From: Streptomyces asiaticus | Lineage (GTDB): Bacteria; Actinomycetota; Actinomycetes; Streptomycetales; Streptomycetaceae | DNA length: 64,000 nt | Direction of reading: 5' to 3' | Assembly: GCF_018138715.1 (NCBI RefSeq) | Contig: NZ_JAGSHX010000006.1 | Location: 8,866,001 to 8,930,000, forward strand | In this document: piece by piece, positions 42,476 to 49,493 of the stretch | Layout: each line of letters opens with the position of its first letter | How positions within the stretch are numbered: the stretch's first letter is position 1 | Made by a program: the position numbers and the translations under genes | The notes under the pieces: model-generated | Told to the model about the DNA's origin: nothing | Database searches by the model: none | What the model saw: the letters and a program-made list of their open reading frames with translations, nothing else

Positions 42476-43483
42476 ATGCGACTCGCCCCCGCGTCACGCA
42501 CCCCGTCCCCACGAGCGACCGAAACCGCACACCGCACCGCGCCGACCCCTGCCGACTCCGACCTGGGGCAGGGCCTGGACTCGAGCCTGGACCCGAGCCT
42601 GGGGCAGGGCCTGGAGCAGGGCGTGGCCCCTGACCTTGATCAGCGGCCGACCGGACGGCGGTTCGCCGGTGTGGCCACGATGATCGGCAGTGGGCTCTCC
42701 AACCAGACCGGCGCCGCGATCGGATCCCAGGCCTTCCCCGTCATCGGCCCGATCGGGGTCGTCGCCGTCCGCCAGTACGTGGCCGCGATCGTCCTGCTGG
42801 CCGTCGGCAGGCCCCGGCTGCGGAACTTCACCTGGTGGCAGTGGCGGCCGGTGGTGGGGCTCGCCGTGGTGTTCGGGACCATGAATCTGTCCCTGTACAG
42901 CGCCATTGACCGCATCGGCCTCGGGCTGGCGGTGACCCTGGAGTTCCTCGGCCCGCTGTGCATCGCGCTCGCCGGCTCACGGCGCCGCGTGGACGCCTGC
43001 TGTGCGCTGGTCGCGGCGGCCGCCGTGGTGACCCTCATGCGCCCGCGCCCCTCGGCCGACTATCTGGGCATGGGGCTGGGGTTGCTGGCCGCCGTGTGCT
43101 GGGCGTCGTACATCCTGCTCAACCGCGCCGTGGGGCGGCGGGTCCCCGGCGCCCAGGGGTCTGCGGCGGCCGCGGGGATCTCCGCGCTGATGTTCCTGCC
43201 GGTCGGGATCGCCGTCGCCGTCCACCAGCCGCCGACCGTGAGCGCCGCGGCGTACGCCGTCGTCGCGGGCGTCCTCTCCTCGGCCGTGCCGTACCTCGCG
43301 GACCTGTTCACGCTGCGCCGTGTGCCCGCCCAGGCGTTCGGGCTCTTCATGAGCGTCAACCCCGTCCTGGCCGCACTGGTCGGCTGGGTCGGTCTGGGGC
43401 AGAGCCTGGGGTGGACGGAGTGGATCAGCGTGGGCGCCATCGTCGTGGCCAACGCGCTGAGCATCCTCACCCGGCGCGGCTGA
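42476..43483 (+). CDS. EamA/RhtA-type drug/metabolite exporter
   Basis: 335 residues from the ATG at 42476; another ATG lies at 42452. About ten membrane helices start near residue 62 (GVATMIGSGLSNQTGAAIG) and two EamA repeats can be seen. The family exports amino acids such as threonine and homoserine or other metabolites across the cell membrane. The first 60 residues are unusual: a soluble Pro/Thr-rich stretch and then repeated Leu-Gly-Gln/Leu-Asp-Ser units (42561-42630) coded by tandem gcctgg-type DNA, probably a recent low-complexity expansion. It is divergent from the LysR gene. A 237-base gap follows, mostly minisatellite. Confidence 0.87.
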   Translation: MRLAPASRTPSPRATETAHRTAPTPADSDLGQGLDSSLDPSLGQGLEQGVAPDLDQRPTGRRFAGVATMIGSGLSNQTGAAIGSQAFPVIGPIGVVAVRQYVAAIVLLAVGRPRLRNFTWWQWRPVVGLAVVFGTMNLSLYSAIDRIGLGLAVTLEFLGPLCIALAGSRRRVDACCALVAAAAVVTLMRPRPSADYLGMGLGLLAAVCWASYILLNRAVGRRVPGAQGSAAAAGISALMFLPVGIAVAVHQPPTVSAAAYAVVAGVLSSAVPYLADLFTLRRVPAQAFGLFMSVNPVLAALVGWVGLGQSLGWTEWISVGAIVVANALSILTRRG

Positions 43484-43554
43484 CTGACCAGCGGGGGTGG
43501 CCCGGTGACTCGGCTGACCTGGAGCCGGGGGGACCCGGGGGCGGAGGAGCGCTC

Positions 43555-43735
43555 TGCCCCTGGGCCACCGCTCAGCCCCCGGGCCCCTGTTCCGCCCCTG
43601 GGCCACCGCTCAGCCCCAAGCCACAGCTCCGCCCCCGGGCCCCTGTTCCGCCCCCGGGCCACCGCTCGGCCCCCGAACCACCGCTCAGCCCCCGGGCCCC
43701 TGCTCCGCCCAGGCCACCGCTCAGCCCGCGGCCTC
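43555..43735. repeat. Degenerate 18-19 bp minisatellite, about nine units
   Basis: Units such as gggccaccgctcagcccc and gggcccctgttccgcccc run head to tail from the EamA 3' side into the nucleotidyltransferase gene. The last unit carries the stop codon of that minus-strand gene at 43721-43723. No unique spacers separate the units. It fills most of the 43484-43720 gap. Confidence 0.85.
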
Positions 43736-44491
43736 GAACAGCGCCTCCGTGGCGGCGATCGCCTCGGCCAGGGCGGTGGGCTCCGGCCGCAGCCCCGCCA
43801 CGATCGTGTCGATGGCACGCAGGTCCGCCCGCTGTAGGAGCCGCTTCTCATTGGTGACCCACTCACCGCGCGCCGCCAGCACCGCGTGCGCCGTCTGGAG
43901 GGCGGCGGTCGCCAGCGCCCCCGCGACCTCGGTGGCCTGGCCACGTCCCACGTACGCGGCCGAGGCGTACCGCAGGGTCAAGGCCGCGCGCCCGCGCCAC
44001 ATCGGGGGCGCCGCCTCACGCAGCGCCGCCGGGTACTCGGGGCGGGGCAGGGTGCCCCGCAGCACCTGGTTGAGGGCGAGTTCGGCCACCACCAGATAGC
44101 TGGGGATGCCCGCGAGATGGAACATCAGCGGTTCCCAGTGGAAGCGGCCCTGCCGTGATGCGGCGAGTTCGTGTTCCACCACCTCGAGGTCGCGGTAGTG
44201 GATGTCCACGCGCCGTCCGTCGATCGTCAGCCAGGCGCCCCCGTTGAAGACACCACCGCCCCACTCGCCGAGCTCGGAGACCTCGCCCTCCCAGCCCACG
44301 GCCCGCAGCGTGGCCGGGTCGAAGCCACCCCGGTAGTACAGGGCCAGGTCCCAGTCGCTCTCCGGGGTGTGGGTGCCCTGCGCACGCGAGCCCCCGAGGG
44401 TGACGGCGTGCACGGCGGGCAGGGCGGCCAGCCGCTCGGCGACATCGTCGAGGAAGATGTCGTCGGTCATGAGGAACGTGTCGTCGGTCAT
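43721..44491 (-). CDS. Nucleotidyltransferase-fold protein (MNT superfamily)
   Basis: 256 residues from the ATG at 44491. GGSRAQGTHTPESDWDLAL (near residue 34) has the GS and DxD of the nucleotidyltransferase fold, and VDIHY (near 95) gives the third carboxylate. The rest is helical. The fold transfers a nucleotide monophosphate to small molecules such as aminoglycosides or to proteins; the target is unknown, and the overall layout is closer to antibiotic adenylyltransferase-like or unassigned proteins. The first 14 codons are a tandem duplication (MTDDTFL then MTDDIFL), which gives two possible starts 21 bases apart (44491 and 44470). A hairpin separates it from the reductase gene upstream, so it is probably transcribed separately. 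Confidence 0.82.
   Translation of the reverse strand: MTDDTFLMTDDIFLDDVAERLAALPAVHAVTLGGSRAQGTHTPESDWDLALYYRGGFDPATLRAVGWEGEVSELGEWGGGVFNGGAWLTIDGRRVDIHYRDLEVVEHELAASRQGRFHWEPLMFHLAGIPSYLVVAELALNQVLRGTLPRPEYPAALREAAPPMWRGRAALTLRYASAAYVGRGQATEVAGALATAALQTAHAVLAARGEWVTNEKRLLQRADLRAIDTIVAGLRPEPTALAEAIAATEALFEAAG
44450..44491 (-). repeat. 21-bp tandem duplication at the nucleotidyltransferase start
   Basis: Bases 44450-44470 and 44471-44491 differ at two positions. The unit contains the start codon, so the gene has two in-frame ATGs and a repeated heptapeptide. Confidence 0.85.
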
Positions 44492-44620
44492 ACGGATCCG
44501 ATCGTGTGAAGTGAATGACGGGTGCCGCGGGCACACCGAACACACGCCGGAGCACGGGCTCCAACGGCGGCGTCCATACGGATCGGTGTGCCGGGTCATC
44601 ACTCCATGACGCCGACCTTA

Positions 44621-44640
44621 CCGCCCCCGTCAGGGGGCGG
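44621..44640. terminator. Hairpin after the DFR-like reductase gene
   Basis: ccgccccc, gtca, gggggcgg: an 8-bp perfect G/C stem with a 4-base loop, 15 bases past the stop of the minus-strand reductase gene. Confidence 0.65.
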
Positions 44641-44655
44641 CAGCGGCCAGGGGTA

Positions 44656-45726
44656 TCAGCCCTTCACCAGGCCCAGGCGGAACAGGCTCTCCGCGGTGTC
44701 GAGGATGGTCGTCACCGGGTCGCGCGGGGTCCAGCCGAACACGGAACGCGCCTTCTCGGTGCGCAGGATCGGTACCCGCTCCGTCACGCCGACCGCTTCC
44801 CGCGCTCGTTCGTCGTCGAACTCCCGCGTGGGCACCCGGGCGGCGCGCTCGCCGAGGTGTTCGGCCAGCACCCGGGCGATCCACAGGAGGCTGACGGCCC
44901 GGTCGCCGCTGGCGAGGAAGCGCTGTCCGGCCGCGGCGGGATGCGTCATGGCCCGGAGGTGGAGCTCGGCGACATCGCGTACGTCCACCATGCCGAAGTG
45001 CGCGCGGGGGACGGCCGGCATCTCCCCCTCCAACATCGCCCGGATGTGTTCCGTCGAGGCGGACAGCCGGGGGCCGAGCGCCGGACCGAAGATCCCGGTC
45101 GGGTTGAGCACCGTCAGTTCGAGGCCGTCCCCCTCCTTCGCCACGAAGTCCCAGGCGGCCAGCTCCGCGATGGTCTTCGAGCGGATGTAGGGCGGGTTGT
45201 CGTCCTCGGGGTCGGTCCAGTCGCTCTCGTCGTACTCGGCACCGTCCTTGTGGCTGTACCCCACCGCGGCGAAGGAGGACGTCATCACGACCCGCTTCAC
45301 ACCCTGGTCCCGTGCGGCCCTCAGCACACGAAGGGTGCCGTCCCGCGCGGGGACGATCAGCTCGTCGGCGTTGTCCGGCTGGACGGAGGGAAACGGCGAC
45401 GCGACGTGGTGGACATGGGCGCACCCCGCCATCGCGTCGTCCCAGCCGTCATCCGTGGTCAGGTCGGCGCTGACGATGTCGAGCCGCCCGCCGGGATCGA
45501 CACCGGAGGCCGCGACGGCCGACCGGACGCCGGCGGCGGCGCTCGTGGCCGAGCCGTGTGAGCGGACCGTGGTGCGGACCCGATGGCCGCTCCGCAGCAG
45601 GCCGCTGATCACGTGGGTGCCGACATAGCCGCTGCCTCCTGTCACCAGGACGAGTTCGCCACTGGTGGCGTCGCCACGGGTGTCGGCGCCGGCATCAGCG
45701 GACACGGGGGTTGTCCTGCTTTCCAT
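44656..45726 (-). CDS. NAD(P)-dependent epimerase/dihydroflavonol-4-reductase-like SDR
   Basis: 356 residues from the ATG at 45726; the frame is open 22 codons further to 45792. The N-terminal Rossmann motif VTGGSGYVGTHV (residue about 28) is the extended-SDR type, followed by VHHVASPFP and by the catalytic Ser (MTSSFAAVG) and YIRSK, where the Tyr and Lys form YxxxK. This matches the dihydroflavonol reductase/cinnamoyl-CoA reductase-like group, which reduces ketones or aldehydes with NADPH. The substrate is unknown. It is downstream of a MerR gene in the same direction (85-base gap), which suggests it is induced as a stress or detoxification enzyme. The start is uncertain. Confidence 0.87.
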   Translation of the reverse strand: MESRTTPVSADAGADTRGDATSGELVLVTGGSGYVGTHVISGLLRSGHRVRTTVRSHGSATSAAAGVRSAVAASGVDPGGRLDIVSADLTTDDGWDDAMAGCAHVHHVASPFPSVQPDNADELIVPARDGTLRVLRAARDQGVKRVVMTSSFAAVGYSHKDGAEYDESDWTDPEDDNPPYIRSKTIAELAAWDFVAKEGDGLELTVLNPTGIFGPALGPRLSASTEHIRAMLEGEMPAVPRAHFGMVDVRDVAELHLRAMTHPAAAGQRFLASGDRAVSLLWIARVLAEHLGERAARVPTREFDDERAREAVGVTERVPILRTEKARSVFGWTPRDPVTTILDTAESLFRLGLVKG

Positions 45727-45811
45727 GGGGTGCTTCGGATCCCTTCCAAGTGTGTTTCCCGTAGCCGTGTTTCTCGTAGCTGTATGACTCACGGCTGAAG
45801 CGCGTCGTTTC

Positions 45812-46276
45812 TCACGGCTGAAGCGTGTCGATGACGTCCGTCAGTTCTTCGATCGCCCGGTGCTCGGCACCGGCGTCGGCGCGCTCGCGCGCGTCCCACA
45901 TGTCCGCCTTGAGCCGCAGATAGCGCAGGCGGACCTCCATGAGCGCGATCTCCCGCTCCAGGCGGTCCGCGTTGCGTTGGAAGAGGTCACGCAGGGGAGC
46001 CGCGCCCCGCGCGCCCTCGTCGAGGTGGCTGAGGTAGGCACGCATGTCCCGCACGCTCATGCCGGTGGATCTCAGGCACCCCAGCGCCTTGATGGTCTCC
46101 ACCACGCGGGGGTGGTAGCGCCGGTGGCCACTGTCCCGGTCGCGGTCCACGGCGGGGATCAGGCCGATCTTCTCGTAGTAGCGCAGTGTCGGCTCCGAGA
46201 GGCCACTCAGCCTCGACACCTGCTGGATGGTCATCGGGGAGCCCCGGACCTCGGTCTCTGCCTCTGTCGCCGTCAT
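45812..46276 (-). CDS. MerR family transcriptional regulator
   Basis: 154 residues from the ATG at 46276; a GTG at 46294 is in frame. The N-terminal winged helix reads TIQQVSRLSGLSEPTLRYYEKIGLI, followed by HRRYHPRVVETIKALGCL, the MerR wing and second helix, then a coiled-coil dimer helix (LFQRNADRLEREIALMEVRLRYL). There is no Cys cluster, so it is more likely to sense an organic compound or redox signal than a metal. If the promoter described at 46284-46316 is correct, transcription starts at or very near the ATG, which would make the message leaderless. It probably controls itself and the reductase downstream. Confidence 0.9.
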   Translation of the reverse strand: MTATEAETEVRGSPMTIQQVSRLSGLSEPTLRYYEKIGLIPAVDRDRDSGHRRYHPRVVETIKALGCLRSTGMSVRDMRAYLSHLDEGARGAAPLRDLFQRNADRLEREIALMEVRLRYLRLKADMWDARERADAGAEHRAIEELTDVIDTLQP

Positions 46277-46283
46277 ATGACGA

Positions 46284-46316
46284 GCATCCGACACTTGAAG
46301 CGCTTGAGGTCAAGTG
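46284..46316 (-). promoter_or_regulatory. MerR-type promoter/operator of the MerR gene
   Basis: On the minus strand, TTGACC (a good -35) is followed after about 19 bases by a GATGCT-like -10. An exact inverted repeat cacttga / tcaagtg (46292-46298 and 46310-46316, 11 bases apart) and an inner agcgct palindrome lie over the spacer. A dyad in an over-long spacer is the hallmark of MerR-activated promoters. Confidence 0.65.
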
Positions 46317-46372
46317 AGCTCGTCATGTCCTTGAGGGCAGCTGAACGCTCGAGATCAGGTGAGCGCTCGCGA

Positions 46373-47443
46373 TCAAGGGTGCCGATCGGCCCTCGGCGCC
46401 GCCGCGGAGGCGGCGGGCGGGGGAGTGGGCGCACCCGGGCGCTTCCCGGCCGTGGCGACGGGGATGTCGCGCATGAGGAGCAGTGCCCCGAGGGCGAGGA
46501 GCCCGGCGGCGCCGCCGCTCCAGGCGACGGTGGAGCCGATGGCCGTGGCGGTGGGCGCGGCCGCGCCGGAGTGGCCGATCAGGGACTGGGCGCCGGCCGG
46601 GCCGACCGTGCCACCGAGCTGCTTGGTGAGCGCGGAGCCCGCGGTGGCGGTGCCCATGTCCGCACGCGGGACGGCGCTCTGGGTGGCGATGGTGAGCCCG
46701 CCCATGGCCGGTCCGGCGCCGAGCCCGACGAGCAGCAGCAGAACGGACGTCAGAGCGAGAGGCGTCGTGGCCCGCAGGGCGACGAAGGCGGCGGTACCGG
46801 CGGTGAGCAGCCCCGCGCCGATCAGCAGGACCGGCTTGACGTGCCCGATGCGCAGCACGGTGGCGGCGGTGAGCCGGTTGCCCAGGGTCATGCCGATGAG
46901 CAGGGGGAGCAGCAGCAGACCGGAGGCGGTGGCCGAGTGGCCGCGGATGTGCTGGAAGTACGGCGGCAGGAAGATCCCCACCGGCAGCGCGGCGACCTGG
47001 AAGAAGAAACCGGCGGTCAGCAGGGCGGTGTAGGTGCGGTGCCGGAACAGCCGCAGGGGCAGGACGGGGACGGCGGCCCGCCGCTCGACCGGTATGAGCG
47101 CGGCGAGCAGTGCCAGACCGCCGAGCAGACAGCCCAGCACGGCCGGGTCCGTCCAGGAGGGCGCGTGTCCGGCGGTCGTGTTGCCCTTGAGGCTGAGGCC
47201 GGTCAGCGCGAGCGAGAGCCCGGCGGCGAGCAGGAGGATCCCCGCCACGTCGAGCCGGCCGGACGGCGGGGTGGCGGGACGGCGGTCGGGCAGGGCCAGG
47301 GCGATGACGGCGCCCGCAACCAGCCCGAGCGGGAGGTTGAGCCAGAACGCCCAGCGCCAGCCGATGTGATCGGCGAGTAACCCGCCGAGGAGCGGGCCGC
47401 CCACCATGCCCAGGATCATCATGGCGGCCATCGCCGTCTGCAT
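46373..47443 (-). CDS. MFS exporter (DHA2 type), N-terminally truncated
   Basis: 356 residues of a drug:proton antiporter whose full-length relatives have about 480-500. The first visible residues (MQTAMAAMMILGMVGGPLL) correspond to the middle of the fifth helix (motif C region), followed by GWRWAFWLNLPLGLV and the remaining helices in order to a normal C-terminus. Helices 1-4, including motif A, are gone. The missing 5' end falls exactly at the junction with the head-to-head monooxygenase gene, which has lost its own 5' end. The gene is therefore probably non-functional, although the frame is open. The start at 47443 is simply the first available ATG. A separate decayed pair (58.2-60.3 kb) shows a similar fate. 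Confidence 0.82.
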   Translation of the reverse strand: MQTAMAAMMILGMVGGPLLGGLLADHIGWRWAFWLNLPLGLVAGAVIALALPDRRPATPPSGRLDVAGILLLAAGLSLALTGLSLKGNTTAGHAPSWTDPAVLGCLLGGLALLAALIPVERRAAVPVLPLRLFRHRTYTALLTAGFFFQVAALPVGIFLPPYFQHIRGHSATASGLLLLPLLIGMTLGNRLTAATVLRIGHVKPVLLIGAGLLTAGTAAFVALRATTPLALTSVLLLLVGLGAGPAMGGLTIATQSAVPRADMGTATAGSALTKQLGGTVGPAGAQSLIGHSGAAAPTATAIGSTVAWSGGAAGLLALGALLLMRDIPVATAGKRPGAPTPPPAASAAAPRADRHP

Positions 47444-47496
47444 CCGGATCAGGCCCTGGGGGCGGGACGGCGGGTGGAGGCCGTGCCTTCGTCACC
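47444..47496. other. Probable deletion junction between two truncated head-to-head genes
   Basis: The MFS gene (minus) loses its N-terminal 130 or so residues and the flavin monooxygenase (plus) loses its FAD-binding GxGxxG segment at the same place. Family resemblance on the plus strand starts around RAFVTMPRTLEVLD (about 47481), and on the minus strand around 47440. A single deletion removing both 5' ends and the shared promoter explains both. Confidence 0.75.
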
Positions 47497-48825
47497 ATGC
47501 CCCGCACCCTGGAGGTCCTCGACAGCCGTGGTCTGGCCGACGACCTCCTGGCCGAGGCGAACACCACCGAAGCCGTCCACCTGTTCGCGGGCGCCAAGCT
47601 CGATCTGACGCATCTGCCCTCTCGCCATCGCTACGGGATGATCACCCCGCAGACCAATGTGGACCAGGCGCTCGAACGCTACGCCCGGGACCAGGGCGCC
47701 CAGGTGCTGCGCGGCGCCGAGGTCACCGGCCTCGCACAGGACGCCGACGCGGTCACCGTCACCGCGCGCCCCAACGGCGGCGGGCCCGCGGCCACATGGC
47801 GAGCCCGGTACGTCGTGGGGGCGGACGGGGCGCACAGCACCGTCCGCGACCTCCTCGGCGCCGACTTCCCCGGCAAGACGGTCCTGACCTCCGTGGTGCT
47901 GGCCGATGTCCGCCTCACCGACGGCCCGGCCGGAAACGGGCTCACCCTGGGCAACACCCCCCAGGTCTTCGGCTTCCTCGTGCCGTACGGGAAGGCGCGC
48001 CCCTGCTGGTACCGGTCGATGACCTGGGACCGCCGCCACCAACTGCCCGACAAGGCCGCCGTGGAGGAGACGGAGGTGACCCGGGTACTGGCCGAGGCCA
48101 TGGGGCGCGACGTCGGAGTCCGTGAGATCGGCTGGCACTCCCGGTTCCACTGCGATGAACGCCAGGTGCGCTCCTACCGGCACGACCGGGTCTTCCTCGC
48201 CGGGGACGCCGCCCATGTGCACTCCCCGATGGGCGGCCAGGGCATGAACACCGGCATCCAGGACGCGGCCAACCTCGCCTGGAAACTCGACCTCGCCCTC
48301 GGCGGCGCCGACCCGGCCATCCTGGACACCTACCACCGGGAGCGCCACCCCGTCGGCGGCCGTGTCCTGCTCCAGAGCGGTGCCATGATGCGCGCCGTCA
48401 CCCTCAGGCCGCGCCCGGCGCGGTGGCTGCGCGACCATCTGGCCCCGGCCCTGCTGGGCGTCGGCCCGGTGCGCGACACCATCGCCGGAAGCTTCACCGG
48501 CGTCACCCTGCGCTATCCGCGCGGACGGCGACGGCACGCACTGGTGGGCACCCGCGCGACCGAAATCCCCCTCGTCGAGGGCCGGTTGACCGAATTGCAG
48601 CGGGCCGGTGGCTTTCTGCTGATCCGCGAGCAGGGCGCCTCGCGCGTCGACACCACGGTGGCCCAGGCCGAGCGCACCGACTCCGGCCCCGCCCTGCTGG
48701 TCCGCCCCGACGGTTATATCGCCTGGGCCGGACCCGGTGTCCGTACGGACGGCTCCGACGGCTGGCACACCACATGGCGGACCTGGACCGGCCCGGCCGC
48801 CGAAGCGGCACGCGCCGGGCGCTGA
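47497..48825 (+). CDS. FAD-dependent aromatic monooxygenase, N-terminally truncated
   Basis: 442 residues resembling the RdmE/aromatic-hydroxylase flavoproteins (usually about 490-540). Present are PRTLEVLDSRGLADDLL, the second FAD motif VVGADGAHSTVRDLLG (DG motif), and VFLAGDAAHVHSPMGGQGMNTGIQDAANLAWKL (GD motif, near residue 235, with the isoalloxazine-contacting region), plus the C-terminal thioredoxin-like part. The N-terminal Rossmann strand with GxGxxG, which should lie about 45 residues before PRTLEVLD, is absent. FAD binding should fail, so the gene is probably dead. The in-frame codons before the ATG at 47497 (RAFVT) still look like the family, so the cut is a few codons further upstream. 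Confidence 0.83.
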   Translation: MPRTLEVLDSRGLADDLLAEANTTEAVHLFAGAKLDLTHLPSRHRYGMITPQTNVDQALERYARDQGAQVLRGAEVTGLAQDADAVTVTARPNGGGPAATWRARYVVGADGAHSTVRDLLGADFPGKTVLTSVVLADVRLTDGPAGNGLTLGNTPQVFGFLVPYGKARPCWYRSMTWDRRHQLPDKAAVEETEVTRVLAEAMGRDVGVREIGWHSRFHCDERQVRSYRHDRVFLAGDAAHVHSPMGGQGMNTGIQDAANLAWKLDLALGGADPAILDTYHRERHPVGGRVLLQSGAMMRAVTLRPRPARWLRDHLAPALLGVGPVRDTIAGSFTGVTLRYPRGRRRHALVGTRATEIPLVEGRLTELQRAGGFLLIREQGASRVDTTVAQAERTDSGPALLVRPDGYIAWAGPGVRTDGSDGWHTTWRTWTGPAAEAARAGR

Positions 48826-48842
48826 ACAGCGCGTGCGGAGAT

Positions 48843-48867
48843 GGCGCCGGGCGGGCGGCCCGGCGCC
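48843..48867. terminator. Hairpin between convergent genes
   Basis: ggcgccgggc and gcccggcgcc are exact 10-bp complements around gggcg. It lies in the 49-base gap between the truncated monooxygenase (plus) and the DUF6010 gene (minus) and can serve both. Confidence 0.75.
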
Positions 48868-48874
48868 GACGCCC

Positions 48875-49333
48875 TCATCCGTTCCCCGCCGACCGCCCGG
48901 CGGACAGGGAGCCGGGCAGGGCAGTGGCGGCCGGCTCCCCGGACCGTTCCCTGCGGAAGAACCGGAGCAGCGACGGGCCGCCCCGGAAACACCACAGCGC
49001 GATGACCGGATCGCAGATCGCACAGCCCAGCGACGAGCCATGGGCGAACGGGACGATGGGATTGCCCTTGATGTGGTGCACGATGTCCCAGGCGGTGTGC
49101 AGCAGCCAGCCGATGCCGATGAAGGTCCACGACTCCAGGCCACGGTAGGCCACATAGGTGGCGACCACGGTGAAGGCGAACTCCCAGCCGTCCAGGCCGC
49201 CGCCGCTGAGGTAGGCCGCACCCGCTCCGCCGACCATGATCGCGTTGAAGCGCCGGCGGTGCGGTTCGCGGATCAGGGACATCAGGAGCGCGTAGAGGAG
49301 TCCGATGAAGACCGGAGCGATGTATTGGATCAT
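48875..49333 (-). CDS. DUF6010-like integral membrane protein
   Basis: 152 residues from the ATG at 49333, with AGGAAG upstream; the open frame starts 20 codons earlier with unlikely basic residues. About four membrane helices: YIAPVFIGLLYALLMSLI, NAIMVGGAGAAYLSGG, EFAFTVVATYVAYRG and FIGIGWLLHTAWDIVHH. Conserved-looking polar motifs (EPHRRRFN, HTAWDIVHH, GNPIVPF, CAICDPVIALW) suggest a metal or haem site facing the membrane. I believe this is the DUF6010 family; its function is not known. The C-terminal 25 residues are low in hydrophobicity and variable. The 160-base upstream gap contains no gene. Confidence 0.72.
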   Translation of the reverse strand: MIQYIAPVFIGLLYALLMSLIREPHRRRFNAIMVGGAGAAYLSGGGLDGWEFAFTVVATYVAYRGLESWTFIGIGWLLHTAWDIVHHIKGNPIVPFAHGSSLGCAICDPVIALWCFRGGPSLLRFFRRERSGEPAATALPGSLSAGRSAGNG

Positions 49334-49493
49334 GCCGAAGAACTTCCTGCGGGTGACGGAACGTTGGCCGCCCGGCCGGCGGCGGTTCATCACGCTAGAT
49401 CCGTCCCCGGCCGCTCCACAGGACCATTCCCGACACGTTCCAACGGATAATCGCCGGGGTCACGGCCTCCGCCCGGCCGCGCTCAGGGCCCGG

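Noticed and set aside
43555..43735. CRISPR array
   Set aside because: Units abut without unique spacers, are degenerate and too short, and no cas genes are nearby.
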